From Planctomycetota bacterium (GTDB lineage: Bacteria; Planctomycetota; Planctomycetia; Pirellulales; Pirellulaceae), in NCBI GenBank assembly GCA_014381825.1, contig JACNKX010000038.1, positions 248,001-312,000 on the forward strand: a DNA stretch of 64,000 bases, given 5' to 3'. This document shows positions 1 to 8,706 of the stretch, in pieces. The position numbers were made by a program, and so were the translations under genes. Numbering within the stretch: position 1 is the first letter of the stretch; each line of letters begins with the position of its first letter. Below the pieces are notes generated by a model. It searched no databases and had not been told where the DNA came from. It was given only the letters and a program-made list of their open reading frames with translations.

Positions 1-1008
1 CGCGGCTACGAACGGACGCTTGGTTTATTTACTGGCGGAGGCGGTAAATTTTGGAAGGATCAAGTCGATTGGAAAGGCACTCCCGTGACGGGCTATCGCG
101 GCTGGATCTTCCAAGATGACGAACGCAACCTTTTTCCTGAACGAGGCGTCGGGCTGACTCCTGATATTAGCAGTAAGTTTGCTGATGCGGCGATTGAGTT
201 CATTCGGCGCAAACCGGCGGATCCGTTTTTCCTACAAGTTGCATTCACTGCGCCGCACGATCCACTATTCTTTCCTCCGACTTTCGAGAAGAAGTACGAT
301 CCCGACAAGGTCCCACTTCCGGCAAACTTTCTAGCCGAACACCCATTTGATCATGGCAACTTCGACGGTCGGGACGAGAAGTTACTAGAGTGGCCACGCA
401 CGCCGCAGATGATTCGTAAGTTGCTCGCGGTTTACTACGCCGTCATCTCTGACGTGGACAAACAAGTCGGGCGGATCATCGAAACGCTGCGTACTACAGG
501 ACAATTCGATAACACAATTGTGATCTTCTCAAGCGATCACGGGTTAGGAGTTGGCAGCCACGGGCTTCGAGGCAAGCAGAGCATGTACGAGCACACCATC
601 AATGTTCCTCTCATTATCGCTGGACCAAACATTCCGCCGGGCCAAACACGCGACGCTCAAGTGTATCTTCGCGAGTTGTACCCCACGACTTGCGACTTGA
701 TCGGCATCGACATTCCGGCGTCCGTCGAGGGAACGAGTTTCGCGGACGTTGTCGTCGGTAAGTCAGAGAGAACGCACGACCACGTATTCTGCTACTTCCG
801 CGACAAGCAGCGAATGGTTCGCGATTCACGGTGGAAGCTGACTCACTACCCTGCGATCGACCGCTGGCAGCTGTTTGATTTAGTCAACGATCCGAATGAG
901 TTGAGCGATGTTTCAAACGATTCAACCAAGTCAGAGGTACTCCAGCGGCTTCGCAAAAAGCTAAGAGCTGAGCAAGTTGCGGCGCGTGATCCACTGGTGT
1001 CACGCTAA
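1..1008 (+). CDS. Sulfatase (arylsulfatase family), 5' truncated by window edge
   Basis: The frame is open from base 1, so the N-terminus lies outside the window; 335 residues are visible. It is the C-terminal two thirds of a formylglycine sulfatase, which hydrolyses sulfate esters. Family marks are FTAPHDP (substrate side), the metal-binding block SSDHGLGVGSHGLRGK followed by YEHTINVPLII, and a C-terminal part with RDSRWKLTHYP and FDLVNDPNE. The CxPSR activation site that becomes formylglycine would lie upstream and cannot be checked. No typical start precedes the GTG at 85, and the residues before it (GGGGKFW) still look like coding sequence. The 3' end overlaps the convergent symporter gene by 9 bp. 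Planctomycetes carry many sulfatases for sulfated polysaccharides; the specific substrate here cannot be told. Confidence 0.93.
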   Translation, partial: RGYERTLGLFTGGGGKFWKDQVDWKGTPVTGYRGWIFQDDERNLFPERGVGLTPDISSKFADAAIEFIRRKPADPFFLQVAFTAPHDPLFFPPTFEKKYDPDKVPLPANFLAEHPFDHGNFDGRDEKLLEWPRTPQMIRKLLAVYYAVISDVDKQVGRIIETLRTTGQFDNTIVIFSSDHGLGVGSHGLRGKQSMYEHTINVPLIIAGPNIPPGQTRDAQVYLRELYPTTCDLIGIDIPASVEGTSFADVVVGKSERTHDHVFCYFRDKQRMVRDSRWKLTHYPAIDRWQLFDLVNDPNELSDVSNDSTKSEVLQRLRKKLRAEQVAARDPLVSR

Positions 1009-2493
1009 CGGTTGCGGCGGCTCGGCGTTTTTGCGACCTAGCGAACCCCCAACCGCGACCGCGGTGTTCAGTGCTAGGCCGTAGAGACCAGGGTGAATTC
1101 CTGCGACTTTCGAATAGTCTGCTTCGCTGATCCAGTCGATGGCCAGGATTCCGAAGACCACCGCGAGGCCTGTGCAGATCCCGATGAGCGTTGGCGTCGC
1201 GCGAAGTCGCGGCCAGTGCAATCCGATAAAGAACGCAGGTGCAAGCTGGACGAGCAAGTCGAACTTCCGATCAAGTAGTTTGATCAAGGTCATGTCGCGA
1301 TGCCGAATTGCAAGGAACGCGAGCAGAGCGATGAGGGTCCAGGAGCAGGCTTTGCCGACTCGCGTTAGATGCCGCTCGGTTGCCTCCGGCTTCACGTACT
1401 TCGCGTAGATATCTTTCGTGAGCATCGAAGAGATTGAAAGTAAGACGGAGTCCGCTGTCGACATGATCGCTGCGAGGATCGCCGAGAAGAGGACGACAAC
1501 GAGCCACCGGCCGACGAGCGAACTCTCTTGAAGCTGTCGGCAGATCACTGTGAGCAGCGTGTCGGATCGTGCAAGATCTGGAATATACGCGAGTCCAACG
1601 ATGCCGACGACTAACGCAATTAGTGCGGTTGTCAGTGGCAAGAAGGCCATCACGAGCAGGCTGCGACGAAGTGTTGTTGCCGAATTAGCAGCGTAGATAC
1701 GTTGAATCGCTTGCGGGTAAAGGGCACCGCCTATTCCAACGAGGAAGACATAACTCACCCATTCGTTCGACGCGATCCAGTTGGGCGGAGCCACTTTCGT
1801 CGGTGCTCGCAGTTGTACGATCTTGGTCGCTTCCGCCAACGTTCCGAATTCACGAAACACAAGTACCAAAAGAACGGCGAAGCCGACTAGCAGGACGGAA
1901 CCCTGAATCACATCGGTCCAAGCAACCGCACGAAAGCCGCCAAGCGTTTCGTAAACGACGATGATTAACGCTAGAACAATTACGCCGGCGCTATAGGCGA
2001 ACTCGGGATCAACAGTCGTGAGGCCTTCGATGGCATTCCCCATCGCCATTAATTGCGCCAGCAGAAAGTTGGAAATGGCGACCATCATCAGTAACGATAC
2101 GAGGCAACTTAGCGCTGGCGACCGAAAGCGGTGCTCGATGAAATCGGTTGGCGTGATGAAGCCATTCTGTTTCGCAAGTCGAAATAGTTTTGGTGCCAGT
2201 AGTAGATAGAAGACGACGATGGACGTCATGAAATGAATGCTGACCGTCCAAGCGAATCCGACGCGGTAGGTCTTGCCGGTGAATCCTAACAGCGTATTGC
2301 CGCTGTATTGCGTCGAGTAGAGTGTCAGCAACAGAACAACGAAGCCGATGCCGTTTCCCGCGAGATAGAAATCACGAAGCGAACTCTCTTCGCGGGCTCG
2401 ATATCCGGCGAACCCGATGGCGATCAAGCTAGACAAATAGATACCTATGAAGATGATCTCGGCAGTCGTGAACGGAATGAGTTGATCGCTCAT
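1000..2493 (-). CDS. Sodium:solute symporter (SSS/SLC5 family)
   Basis: A 497-residue inner-membrane symporter with about 13 hydrophobic segments, using the sodium gradient for solute uptake. The N-terminal YSTQYSGNTLLGFTGK block and the SAILAAIMSTADSVLLS block (the region that forms the Na2 site in this family) are clear. The frame stays open 80 codons further upstream, but that extension is not membrane-like and overlaps another gene, so the start at 2493 (MSDQLIPF) is preferred. This ATG overlaps the stop of the upstream small membrane protein as ATGA, indicating translational coupling. Substrate is not predictable; a PanF-like organic acid or sugar carrier is possible. The coding end overlaps the convergent sulfatase. 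Confidence 0.93.
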   Translation of the reverse strand: MSDQLIPFTTAEIIFIGIYLSSLIAIGFAGYRAREESSLRDFYLAGNGIGFVVLLLTLYSTQYSGNTLLGFTGKTYRVGFAWTVSIHFMTSIVVFYLLLAPKLFRLAKQNGFITPTDFIEHRFRSPALSCLVSLLMMVAISNFLLAQLMAMGNAIEGLTTVDPEFAYSAGVIVLALIIVVYETLGGFRAVAWTDVIQGSVLLVGFAVLLVLVFREFGTLAEATKIVQLRAPTKVAPPNWIASNEWVSYVFLVGIGGALYPQAIQRIYAANSATTLRRSLLVMAFLPLTTALIALVVGIVGLAYIPDLARSDTLLTVICRQLQESSLVGRWLVVVLFSAILAAIMSTADSVLLSISSMLTKDIYAKYVKPEATERHLTRVGKACSWTLIALLAFLAIRHRDMTLIKLLDRKFDLLVQLAPAFFIGLHWPRLRATPTLIGICTGLAVVFGILAIDWISEADYSKVAGIHPGLYGLALNTAVAVGGSLGRKNAEPPQPLA

Positions 2494-2720
2494 TGGTCGT
2501 TCTGCTCCCGCACATCTTCGAGTGATTCCTCTGGCCACGGGTGGCTGAGCAACCAAGCGGTGTAACAGGAGACAACAGCTGACCCGAGGATTGCGCTGAC
2601 CACCCACGACGGCACACCGAAAGTCAGCGAGTCCGCTCCCGGAATCCACCGCCAGTACCACGGGATCGCTACGAGGGCGAGGAATCCATAAGCCAGCCAA
2701 ATACGCGAGACGTTCAACAT
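2490..2720 (-). CDS. Small DUF3311-like membrane protein, symporter partner
   Basis: A 76-residue protein with two hydrophobic segments (about residues 7-25 and 36-56) separated by a short loop with WRWIPGADSL. Size, topology and position directly before a sodium:solute symporter fit the DUF3311-type small proteins that accompany such carriers; that family name is my recognition, not a search result. A longer reading from 2906 is possible, but its first 62 residues lie inside the histidine kinase gene in another frame, so the ATG at 2720 is chosen. The stop overlaps the symporter start by 4 bp. It may help fold or stabilise the symporter; that is inference. Confidence 0.75.
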   Translation of the reverse strand: MLNVSRIWLAYGFLALVAIPWYWRWIPGADSLTFGVPSWVVSAILGSAVVSCYTAWLLSHPWPEESLEDVREQNDQ

Positions 2721-2751
2721 GCGAGAATTCCACAGCGTTTTCGAGGAGGCG

Positions 2752-3837
2752 TCATCCGCCGATCGTCGTAGACGAGACGTCCTGCCATTCCGGCGGCAAT
2801 TCGATGGGAAGTTTGACCGATACGATCGTTCCTTGGCCAACGACGCTGTTAAACGATGCTTTGCCACCAAATAATCTTGCCCGCTCGCGAATTCCCTCGA
2901 GACCAAAGTGGTGGTCTTTTATTTGAGCGGGATCGAACCCAACACCTCGATCTTCGACTTCAATCAGTAAGATCGAATCGATTTGTTGGAGGCGTACTTC
3001 CGCGTCATGCACCTCGGCATGGCGGCGCACATTGTTGAGCGACTCCTGAACGATGCGAAAGACAATGCCCTCCAGCATCGGGGCCAAACGATCGAATTGA
3101 ACGGTGTGGCTGAATGTCACGTTCAAGCGCTGAGTCGCTTCCTCTTCGGCAACCAAATAATGAATTGCCTCGACGACTCCCATTTCGTCGATGATCATTG
3201 GACGCAGTGTCGTGATCATGCGTCGACCTTCACCGATTGCCTTGCGCAACAGTCCCCGCAGCAAGATTAGCTCCTGAACGCAGTCCGCTTGTGTGGCGTC
3301 GAGCGATTCGATCACCGACTCGAGTGCCATCTGCGCGCCAACGATATCCTGGACCAGACCATCGTGGATGTCGTAGGCCAGAAGTTGCAATAGACGTTCG
3401 TGATGACGCACGAGATGGCGTTCGGAGAGCTTTCGATCGGTGACATCTTCTGCGATCCCGAGGATTTGCGTTGGCACACCTGTTTCGGAAACTCGAGTGA
3501 CGACTTCTTGGCGACGCACCCATCGCCATCGACCGTCTCGGTGCATTATGCGACACTCTCGATCGGCAACTTCTCGGGGCGCTAGTGCTGCGTAATCACA
3601 GTCTCGATGTCGCCCGATGTCGCTCGGATGCGTATGGCTCTCGAAGAATCGCAGACCTTGTCGCAACACCTCAGACAGGTCGTAACCTAAAAGATCCGCG
3701 ACTCTTCGACCGGCGCAGAGGATTCGCTTATCGGTCAAGTTTGCGATGTAAGAAAAGACGGGGAACTGATCGAGTAGAACGTCAAAGCCCGAAGGAAAGT
3801 CCGCGGTTTCGTGACTCGTCCGTGGTTCGCTGTCCAT
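2752..3837 (-). CDS. PAS-domain sensor histidine kinase (HisKA_3/NarX type)
   Basis: A 361-residue cytoplasmic kinase without membrane segments. A PAS fold occupies about residues 20-140 (ending GIAEDVTDRK, the usual PAC end). The dimerisation/phosphoacceptor helix has YDIHDGLVQDIVGAQ with His158. The ATPase part has the N box ESLNNVRRHA (about 265-274), G1 box EDRGVGF (about 295-301) and FGLEGIRERA. The IHDGLVQ motif is that of the NarX/DegS class, whose partners are usually LuxR-type regulators; none lies in the window. An upstream ATG at 3894 would add 19 residues and is less likely. It sits 31 bp before the small membrane protein and symporter genes and follows a STAS gene, so it may sense carrier status. 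That link is inference from order. Confidence 0.88.
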   Translation of the reverse strand: MDSEPRTSHETADFPSGFDVLLDQFPVFSYIANLTDKRILCAGRRVADLLGYDLSEVLRQGLRFFESHTHPSDIGRHRDCDYAALAPREVADRECRIMHRDGRWRWVRRQEVVTRVSETGVPTQILGIAEDVTDRKLSERHLVRHHERLLQLLAYDIHDGLVQDIVGAQMALESVIESLDATQADCVQELILLRGLLRKAIGEGRRMITTLRPMIIDEMGVVEAIHYLVAEEEATQRLNVTFSHTVQFDRLAPMLEGIVFRIVQESLNNVRRHAEVHDAEVRLQQIDSILLIEVEDRGVGFDPAQIKDHHFGLEGIRERARLFGGKASFNSVVGQGTIVSVKLPIELPPEWQDVSSTTIGG

Positions 3838-3919
3838 CGAGTTCGACCGGTGCGATGCAAGATAGTAAAACCGCGCACAAGCACGCAGTTTCAAGACGCC
3901 GCTCCCGCTTCACAGATTG

Positions 3920-4294
3920 CTACTTGCCGAACCAACCGCCACCGCCCGCGAAAGCCTTTAAGGCCTTCTCTTCGTCGGCGAGGATTTTGAAGACCTTGTT
4001 CAACCGAGTGATCTTAAAAACTTCAAGCACGTTCGGCGAAATATCGCAAAACTTCAGTTCGATTTCGGCAGTTTTCGCCTTCTTGTTCGTCAGAACGAGC
4101 TTCCCGATCATGGCGGACGACATAAACTGTACGCCCTGAAAGTTCACCAATAGCTTTTTATTTTGCGAAGCAGCGGCAACCATTTCCATCAACTCGGTGC
4201 CGATCTGTTGGATGCGAGCCTCGTCGAGAATCTTTGCGTCGGTAAAGTTAACGACTAAGACGCCTTCTTCTTCTCGCGACTTCAGTGACGACAT
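3920..4294 (-). CDS. STAS-domain protein (anti-sigma factor antagonist type)
   Basis: A 124-residue single STAS domain. The pattern is typical: beta strand VLVVNFTDAKIL, helix, strand KKLLVNFQGVQFM, then SSAMIGKLV, where Ser59/Ser60 occupy the position of the phosphorylated serine of SpoIIAA-type antagonists (usually DSSGLG; here MSSAMIG). A Gly-rich tail (AGGGGWFGK) ends the protein. It has a fair Shine-Dalgarno (GGAAGA) before the ATG. In partner-switching systems such proteins bind an anti-sigma kinase and free a sigma factor; no HATPase_c anti-sigma gene is adjacent except the larger histidine kinase downstream. Planctomycetes have many solitary STAS proteins, so the partner could be elsewhere. 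Confidence 0.88.
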   Translation of the reverse strand: MSSLKSREEEGVLVVNFTDAKILDEARIQQIGTELMEMVAAASQNKKLLVNFQGVQFMSSAMIGKLVLTNKKAKTAEIELKFCDISPNVLEVFKITRLNKVFKILADEEKALKAFAGGGGWFGK

Positions 4295-4446
4295 AGTAGT
4301 CTTCCGTTTTGATATTCAAACAAGCGACGATTCCGGTCCGGTTACCCCGAACTGCTAATAATACAACAAGTTAGCATGGCGACCGCCAAGTTGCAATCAA
4401 CCTTGGAAGATTCACCTGCCAGCGGGATCCTATTTTGGGCCGAAAA

Positions 4447-5985
4447 CTAGGTCCATAAATTGCGATCGAGCATCCGATAGTTCACCGCTTCATGCAGGTG
4501 AGACTGCTGGATTTCCTCGCTGCCATCGAGATCGGCGATCGTTCTGGCAACTCGCAAGACCTTGTCGTGAGCCCGAGCGGACAGTCCCAACTCGTTGACG
4601 CTAGATTTCAACAGATTCGCACAGGTTTCGTCAAGCGGGCAGAGGCGACGAATTTGCTGAGACTTCATCTGCGCGTTACATCGGACACGAAATTCGGCGA
4701 ACCTTTCAGCTTGCCGTTGCCGAGCCGCGACAACTTGTTCCCTCATTTCGCAGCTGGAAGTCCCAGCCGCACCTTCGGTTAACTCCTGAAATGGGACGGC
4801 CGGGACTTCGATATGGATGTCGATGCGATCCAACAGCGGACCGCTCACCTTTGCCATATATCGCTCGATCTGCGGCACCGAGCAATGACAATCTCGTCGA
4901 GGATCGTTGCGATATCCACAAGGGCAAGGATTTAACGCGGCAATCAAGATGAAATCCGCCGGAAATGTCGTCGACGTCAGCGCTCGGGAAATTGTGACCG
5001 TTCCGTCCTCCAGCGGCTGACGAAGCACTTCTAGCGTTCGGCGATTGAATTCTGGCAGCTCGTCGAGGAACAACACTCCATTATGAGACAGGCTGATCTC
5101 TCCCGGAGCCGGAGTGCTGCCGCCCCCAACGAGCCCTGCGTCGCTTATCGTATGATGCGGGTCGCGGAAAGGCCGGCGAGCCATCAATGGTTGTCCGGCT
5201 GCTAACCGCCCGACCGCGCTATAGATCCGCGTAGTTTCGATTGATTCGGCAGCAGAAAGAGCTGGCAAGATGGTTGGAACACGCTTGGCGAGCATCGTTT
5301 TTCCCGAGCCGGGCGGGCCAATCATCAGGATGTTGTGCCCTCCCGCCGCAGCGATCGTGAGGGCTCGTTTGGCCATTTCTTGTCCCCGAACATCGGCATA
5401 GTCATCTTCGTAGCCGGAGAACGTGTTGAACAGCTCGTCGATCCCCGAGGGCGTCGGTTCGATCTCCAATTCTCCGGTGAGAAAACCCACTGTTTGCGAG
5501 AGGCTATCGACTGCAATGACATCAATCTCCTCGACTACGGCGGCTTCGCGAGCACTTCCAGATGGGACGATCAGCCCTTGGAGTCCGCTTTGTCGGGCAG
5601 CTGCCATCGCCATCGAAAGCGCACCTTTAACGGGACGCGTGGCTCCTTCGAGCGACAATTCGCCGACCACAGCGTAGCGCTCGAAAAGTTCCGAATCGAT
5701 TTGGCCGCTACCGGCTAGAATTCCCATGGTGATCGGAAGGTCAAACGACGCCGCTTGTTTCGGTAACTCGGCAGGCGCTAAGTTAATGACAATCCGGTCC
5801 TGCGGTCGCAGGAATCCCGAGTTGACGATCGCACGTTCGACACGATGCGTACTTTCCTTGACAGCAGCTTCCGGCAGACCAACCAACACGGTCTTGGGAA
5901 TCGCGCCGGGAGAGACGTCGACCTCCACTTCGACCGGAAGAGCCTCAATCCCAACCAGAGAAAACGTATTCAGCTTTGCCAACAT
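4447..5985 (-). CDS. YifB/ComM-family magnesium chelatase-like AAA+ ATPase
   Basis: A full-length 512-residue member of the YifB/ComM family. The N-terminal S5-like/Lon-like domain is residues 1-170 (SLVGIEALPVEVEVDVSPG, VGLPEAAVKES). The Mg-chelatase-type AAA+ core has Walker A GPPGSGKT at 223-230, Walker B LFLDE at 305-309, the RPFRDPHHTISDAGLVGGG block, and NPCPCG with a following CHC that may bind zinc. The C-terminal helical domain ends YRMLDRNLW. ComM is a hexameric helicase that promotes branch migration in natural transformation; other members are of unknown role. No competence genes are nearby. A monocistronic arrangement is likely, since both neighbours are more than 60 bp away. Confidence 0.95.
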   Translation of the reverse strand: MLAKLNTFSLVGIEALPVEVEVDVSPGAIPKTVLVGLPEAAVKESTHRVERAIVNSGFLRPQDRIVINLAPAELPKQAASFDLPITMGILAGSGQIDSELFERYAVVGELSLEGATRPVKGALSMAMAAARQSGLQGLIVPSGSAREAAVVEEIDVIAVDSLSQTVGFLTGELEIEPTPSGIDELFNTFSGYEDDYADVRGQEMAKRALTIAAAGGHNILMIGPPGSGKTMLAKRVPTILPALSAAESIETTRIYSAVGRLAAGQPLMARRPFRDPHHTISDAGLVGGGSTPAPGEISLSHNGVLFLDELPEFNRRTLEVLRQPLEDGTVTISRALTSTTFPADFILIAALNPCPCGYRNDPRRDCHCSVPQIERYMAKVSGPLLDRIDIHIEVPAVPFQELTEGAAGTSSCEMREQVVAARQRQAERFAEFRVRCNAQMKSQQIRRLCPLDETCANLLKSSVNELGLSARAHDKVLRVARTIADLDGSEEIQQSHLHEAVNYRMLDRNLWT

Positions 5986-6049
5986 TCGCGTACCCCTTCA
6001 TTGGCGGACACGCTATTGTGCAGGCAGGCGCTGGCGGTTGCAAGCGGCA

Positions 6050-6526
6050 TTAATCGTTAACGGTAAGCCGCACCACGCTTTCGCCGATTAAGAGCTTGCG
6101 ATAGCGAATCTGGTCGTTGCGATGTCGCAAAGCGAGTAGCTTCTCTTGGCGGAGAAGTTTTAGCTGCTCCTCACTCCTTAGCACGTTGAGTCTTGCATTC
6201 TGACGCGTTAGCAGCAGTGCGCTCGTGCGACCAAAGTATTTGTCGTAGACCCGTGCTCGTTCACGTTGGGCCGCGAGTGCGCCTTCAGTAATTCGAATGT
6301 CGTGGGTCAGTTTGCTGAGTTTCAGCTCGTAATCGACTTTGTCGTACAATCTCGCGCCAAGATCTGGGAGCGACTCATTCACGTACACCTTGCGGTAAAT
6401 CACGATCGGACCGTCGCTCCTTGCTTGCGGCAGCTCCTCACCCCTGGCGGATTGCTGTGCAAGGACAAAGGATGCGGGAGTGCATGTGACGGACAGCATT
6501 AGAGCGATGAGAATTCTGGCCTTCAT
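6050..6526 (-). CDS. Hypothetical secreted coiled-coil protein
   Basis: I do not recognise the family. From the ATG at 6526 the product is 158 residues, starting with a clear signal peptide (MKARILIALMLSVTC, cleavage probably after SFVLA). The mature part is highly charged and helical, with long Leu/Arg/Gln stretches between about residues 60 and 140 that suggest a coiled coil, and ends RLTVND. A start 19 codons upstream is possible but would bury the signal peptide. There is no lipobox Cys, so it is probably periplasmic. It follows the oxidoreductase promoter region in divergent orientation. Function unknown. Confidence 0.6.
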   Translation of the reverse strand: MKARILIALMLSVTCTPASFVLAQQSARGEELPQARSDGPIVIYRKVYVNESLPDLGARLYDKVDYELKLSKLTHDIRITEGALAAQRERARVYDKYFGRTSALLLTRQNARLNVLRSEEQLKLLRQEKLLALRHRNDQIRYRKLLIGESVVRLTVND

Positions 6527-6869
6527 GATGTGGCTCGCCGCGAGATTCACGAATGAAATGGAGATAGCCCCCGTAACTTCCACACTAATTCGCGCCGCAA
6601 AGACTTCAAGTTGCCGCGCCTCCCCACAGTGGTCCCGTTCCCGACTATTTCGCAGGCCCCATTAGGATCCGACCACTGCCAGCGACCGGCGAATTAAGCC
6701 GCCATCCAGCCCGTTTGTGGGGGTATGCGATCATTGAATCTCGGCGCATCGCTAGTTATGCTATGTACCGCTTGTAGCGGGACGCTAAATCATGCCGAAA
6801 GCGTTCGCACGAGGAATCTCTGTCAAATCACACCTCAGTACCCGCATATAAATCGTTAAGGAGTTTGGA
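6527..6869 (+). other. Divergent intergenic region, 343 bp
   Basis: Lies between the start codons of the secreted coiled-coil protein (minus) and the Gfo/Idh/MocA oxidoreductase (plus). It contains a plausible plus-strand sigma-70-type promoter (listed separately) and a short perfect palindrome CCGCT-TGT-AGCGG at 6768-6780 just downstream of it, which could be an operator or an RNA hairpin at the 5' end of the transcript. I see no convincing gene or RNA here. Confidence 0.4.
6734..6762 (+). promoter_or_regulatory. Candidate promoter for the Gfo/Idh/MocA oxidoreductase
   Basis: TTGAAT (6734-6739) and TATGCT (6757-6762) are separated by 17 bp, each matching four of six consensus bases. It predicts a transcript starting near 6769 with about 100 nt of leader before the ATG at 6870. 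Confidence 0.4.
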
Positions 6870-8225
6870 ATGTCTGATTCGAAGAAGCCAGCCGAGAAAG
6901 ATTCCACGTCGCGACGCGACTTTATGAAGAAGTCATCCATGCTGGTTGCCGGCGGCGCGGTCGTCGGCGGGAATTTGAGCATCGCACGGGCTGCCCATGC
7001 TTTTGGCAGCGATACGATTAAGATTGGCTTAGTCGGTTGCGGTGGCCGTGGTACAGGTGCCGCGACTCAAGCCCTGAACACGATGAAGAAGACCGACATC
7101 AACCCCAACGGCGAGGTTAAGCTCGTCGCGATGGGAGATGCCTTCGCCGATCGACTGCAGACCTGCTATCGAACGGTGAAAGGCCAGCACGGCAACTACG
7201 CCGATGTACCGAAGGATCGGCAGTTCGTTGGTTTCGATGCGTATAAGCATGTCATTGATTCTGACATTGATTTGGTGATCCTCGCGACCTCGCCTGGTTT
7301 CCGCCCATTGCACTTTGAATACGCAGTTAACGCAGGCAAAAATGTGTTCATGGAGAAGCCTGTTGCGACCGACGCAGCTGGTGTTCGTCGCGTTCTCGCT
7401 GCGAACGAAGAAGCCAAGAAAAAGAATCTTGCTGTCGCCGTTGGCTTGCAGCGGCATCACGAAAAGCGTTATCTCAAGACGGTCGAGAAGATCTGGGACG
7501 GCGCAATCGGTGATCTCGTAATGACGCGAGTTTACTGGAATGGTGGTGGTGTTTGGGTACGAGGTCGCCAGGATAATCAGTCCGAATTGGAATACCAGAT
7601 GCGAAACTGGTACTACTTCAACTGGCTCTGCGGCGACCACATCAACGAGCAGCACATCCATAACCTGGACGTCAGCAACTGGCTCGTTCAAGGTTACCCC
7701 GTCGAGTGCAATGGGATGGGCGGCCGAGAAGTCCGAAAGGGTATCGACCATGGTCAGATCTACGATCATCATTTCTGCGAATACACCTACGACAACGGTG
7801 TGAAAATGATCAGCCAGTGCCGCCACATTAAGAATTGCTGGAACAATGTCTCCGAGCATGCTCATGGCACGAAGGGTTACGCGGACCTGAGCGGCAAGAT
7901 CTTCGACGCAAAAGGCGAAAAGATCTGGGACTTCAGCAAGGAAGGCGCTGGCGGACACCAGGAAGAGCACTACGACCTGTTCGCCGCTCTTCGTCGTGGC
8001 GAGACTCCGAACGAAGGTGAGTATGGTGCGAAGAGCACAATGACCGCCATTCTTGGACGTATGGCGACTTATTCTGGCAAAGTTGTTAAATGGGACGACG
8101 CGATCAACTCGGCCGCGTTAGCCGATTTTGATGGCCTCAAGTCGATGGACGACAAGGCTCCTGTTCAACCCGATGACCATGGTAACTACCCGATCCCAGT
8201 CCCAGGTGCCTCTAAGCCTGCCTAG
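6870..8225 (+). CDS. Gfo/Idh/MocA-family oxidoreductase with Tat signal
   Basis: A 451-residue NAD(P)-dependent oxidoreductase of the type abundant in planctomycetes. Residues 13-40 form a twin-arginine signal (SRRDFMKK, then an AGGAVVGG stretch), so it should be exported folded with its cofactor. The Rossmann fold follows: IGLVGCGGRGTGAATQAL near residue 52, then MEKPVATDAAGVR, which contains the conserved EKP lysine. The C-terminal alpha/beta domain has WNGGGVWVRGR and NEQHIHNLDVSNW, a motif with the His and Asp usual for sugar dehydrogenase or dehydratase activity. A strong Shine-Dalgarno (AAGGAG) lies 7 bp before the ATG. It probably acts on a sugar or sugar acid derived from polysaccharides; the substrate is unknown. 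It ends at a strong terminator. Confidence 0.93.
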   Translation: MSDSKKPAEKDSTSRRDFMKKSSMLVAGGAVVGGNLSIARAAHAFGSDTIKIGLVGCGGRGTGAATQALNTMKKTDINPNGEVKLVAMGDAFADRLQTCYRTVKGQHGNYADVPKDRQFVGFDAYKHVIDSDIDLVILATSPGFRPLHFEYAVNAGKNVFMEKPVATDAAGVRRVLAANEEAKKKNLAVAVGLQRHHEKRYLKTVEKIWDGAIGDLVMTRVYWNGGGVWVRGRQDNQSELEYQMRNWYYFNWLCGDHINEQHIHNLDVSNWLVQGYPVECNGMGGREVRKGIDHGQIYDHHFCEYTYDNGVKMISQCRHIKNCWNNVSEHAHGTKGYADLSGKIFDAKGEKIWDFSKEGAGGHQEEHYDLFAALRRGETPNEGEYGAKSTMTAILGRMATYSGKVVKWDDAINSAALADFDGLKSMDDKAPVQPDDHGNYPIPVPGASKPA

Positions 8226-8319
8226 GCGAGCAAGCTCCGAGAGTTAATCCCAACGCAGGTGGTTTGGTGCGAACCGAGCCACCTTTTCTTTTGCGCCGCC
8301 CGCCCACTGTAGCGCATAA

Positions 8320-8353
8320 AAAACCACTCGACTCAAGTGAGCCGAGTGGTTTT
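8320..8353. terminator. Bidirectional rho-independent terminator
   Basis: Perfect 11-bp inverted repeat AAAACCACTCG (8320-8330) / CGAGTGGTTTT (8343-8353). Inside, one A/C mismatch is followed by three more pairs, leaving a 4-nt loop (AAGT). The A tract on the left and T tract on the right make it work for both the oxidoreductase (plus) and the HU-like gene (minus), which converge on it. Confidence 0.88.
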
Positions 8354-8385
8354 AATGGTTGCACGCAAGTGAACGCGATTCAAGC

Positions 8386-8706
8386 TTAGACCATGTCTTT
8401 CAGGGCCTTAAGCGGTCGCACTTTAACGACATTTCTAGCAGGCTTGGGTGCAGCCCAGACCATTTCACCGGTCGCTGGGTTGCGGACTTCACGCCTTGGC
8501 AGAGCTGGCTTGTTTTGACGTACGATCTTGCACAATCCAGGGATTGTGAAAGCGCCAGGGCCTTTCTTGCCAACGGCATTGCCGATCTCGGCGGTCATCG
8601 CCTCGAAAACGGCCTGTACTTGCTTCTTCGTCAGGCCAGTCGCTTCGGCGATGTTGGTGAGAATTTCAGTCTTTGTGGGCGGTTTGTCGGCTGCCACTTT
8701 CGCCAT
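8386..8706 (-). CDS. HU/IHF-family DNA-binding protein
   Basis: A 106-residue histone-like protein. The helical dimerisation half reads TKTEILTNIAEATGLTKKQVQAVFEAM. The beta-arm half has GPGAFTIPGLCKIV and RREVRNPATGE, then a basic C-terminal strand (RNVVKVRPLKALK). It is longer at the N-terminus than E. coli HU (about 90 residues) and has a Pro/Ala-rich lead-in (AKVAADKPP). The start is well supported by a near-perfect Shine-Dalgarno, AAGGAGGG on the minus strand (8716-8723), 9 nt before the ATG. It should bend and compact DNA. Transcription ends at the shared terminator 33 bp downstream. Confidence 0.92.
   Translation of the reverse strand: MAKVAADKPPTKTEILTNIAEATGLTKKQVQAVFEAMTAEIGNAVGKKGPGAFTIPGLCKIVRQNKPALPRREVRNPATGEMVWAAPKPARNVVKVRPLKALKDMV

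Noticed and set aside
2494-2733. N-terminal extension of the symporter frame
   Set aside because: Eighty residues without membrane pattern that run through the small partner gene; the ATGA-coupled start at 2493 fits better.
3585-4139. 184-codon open frame across the kinase/STAS junction on the plus strand
   Set aside because: Ser/Arg-rich, overlaps two well-supported genes in reverse and has no motifs.
7029-7970. 313-codon open frame antisense to the Gfo/Idh/MocA gene
   Set aside because: It mirrors a strongly supported gene, has no family motifs or ribosome site, and its composition follows the complementary codons of the real gene.
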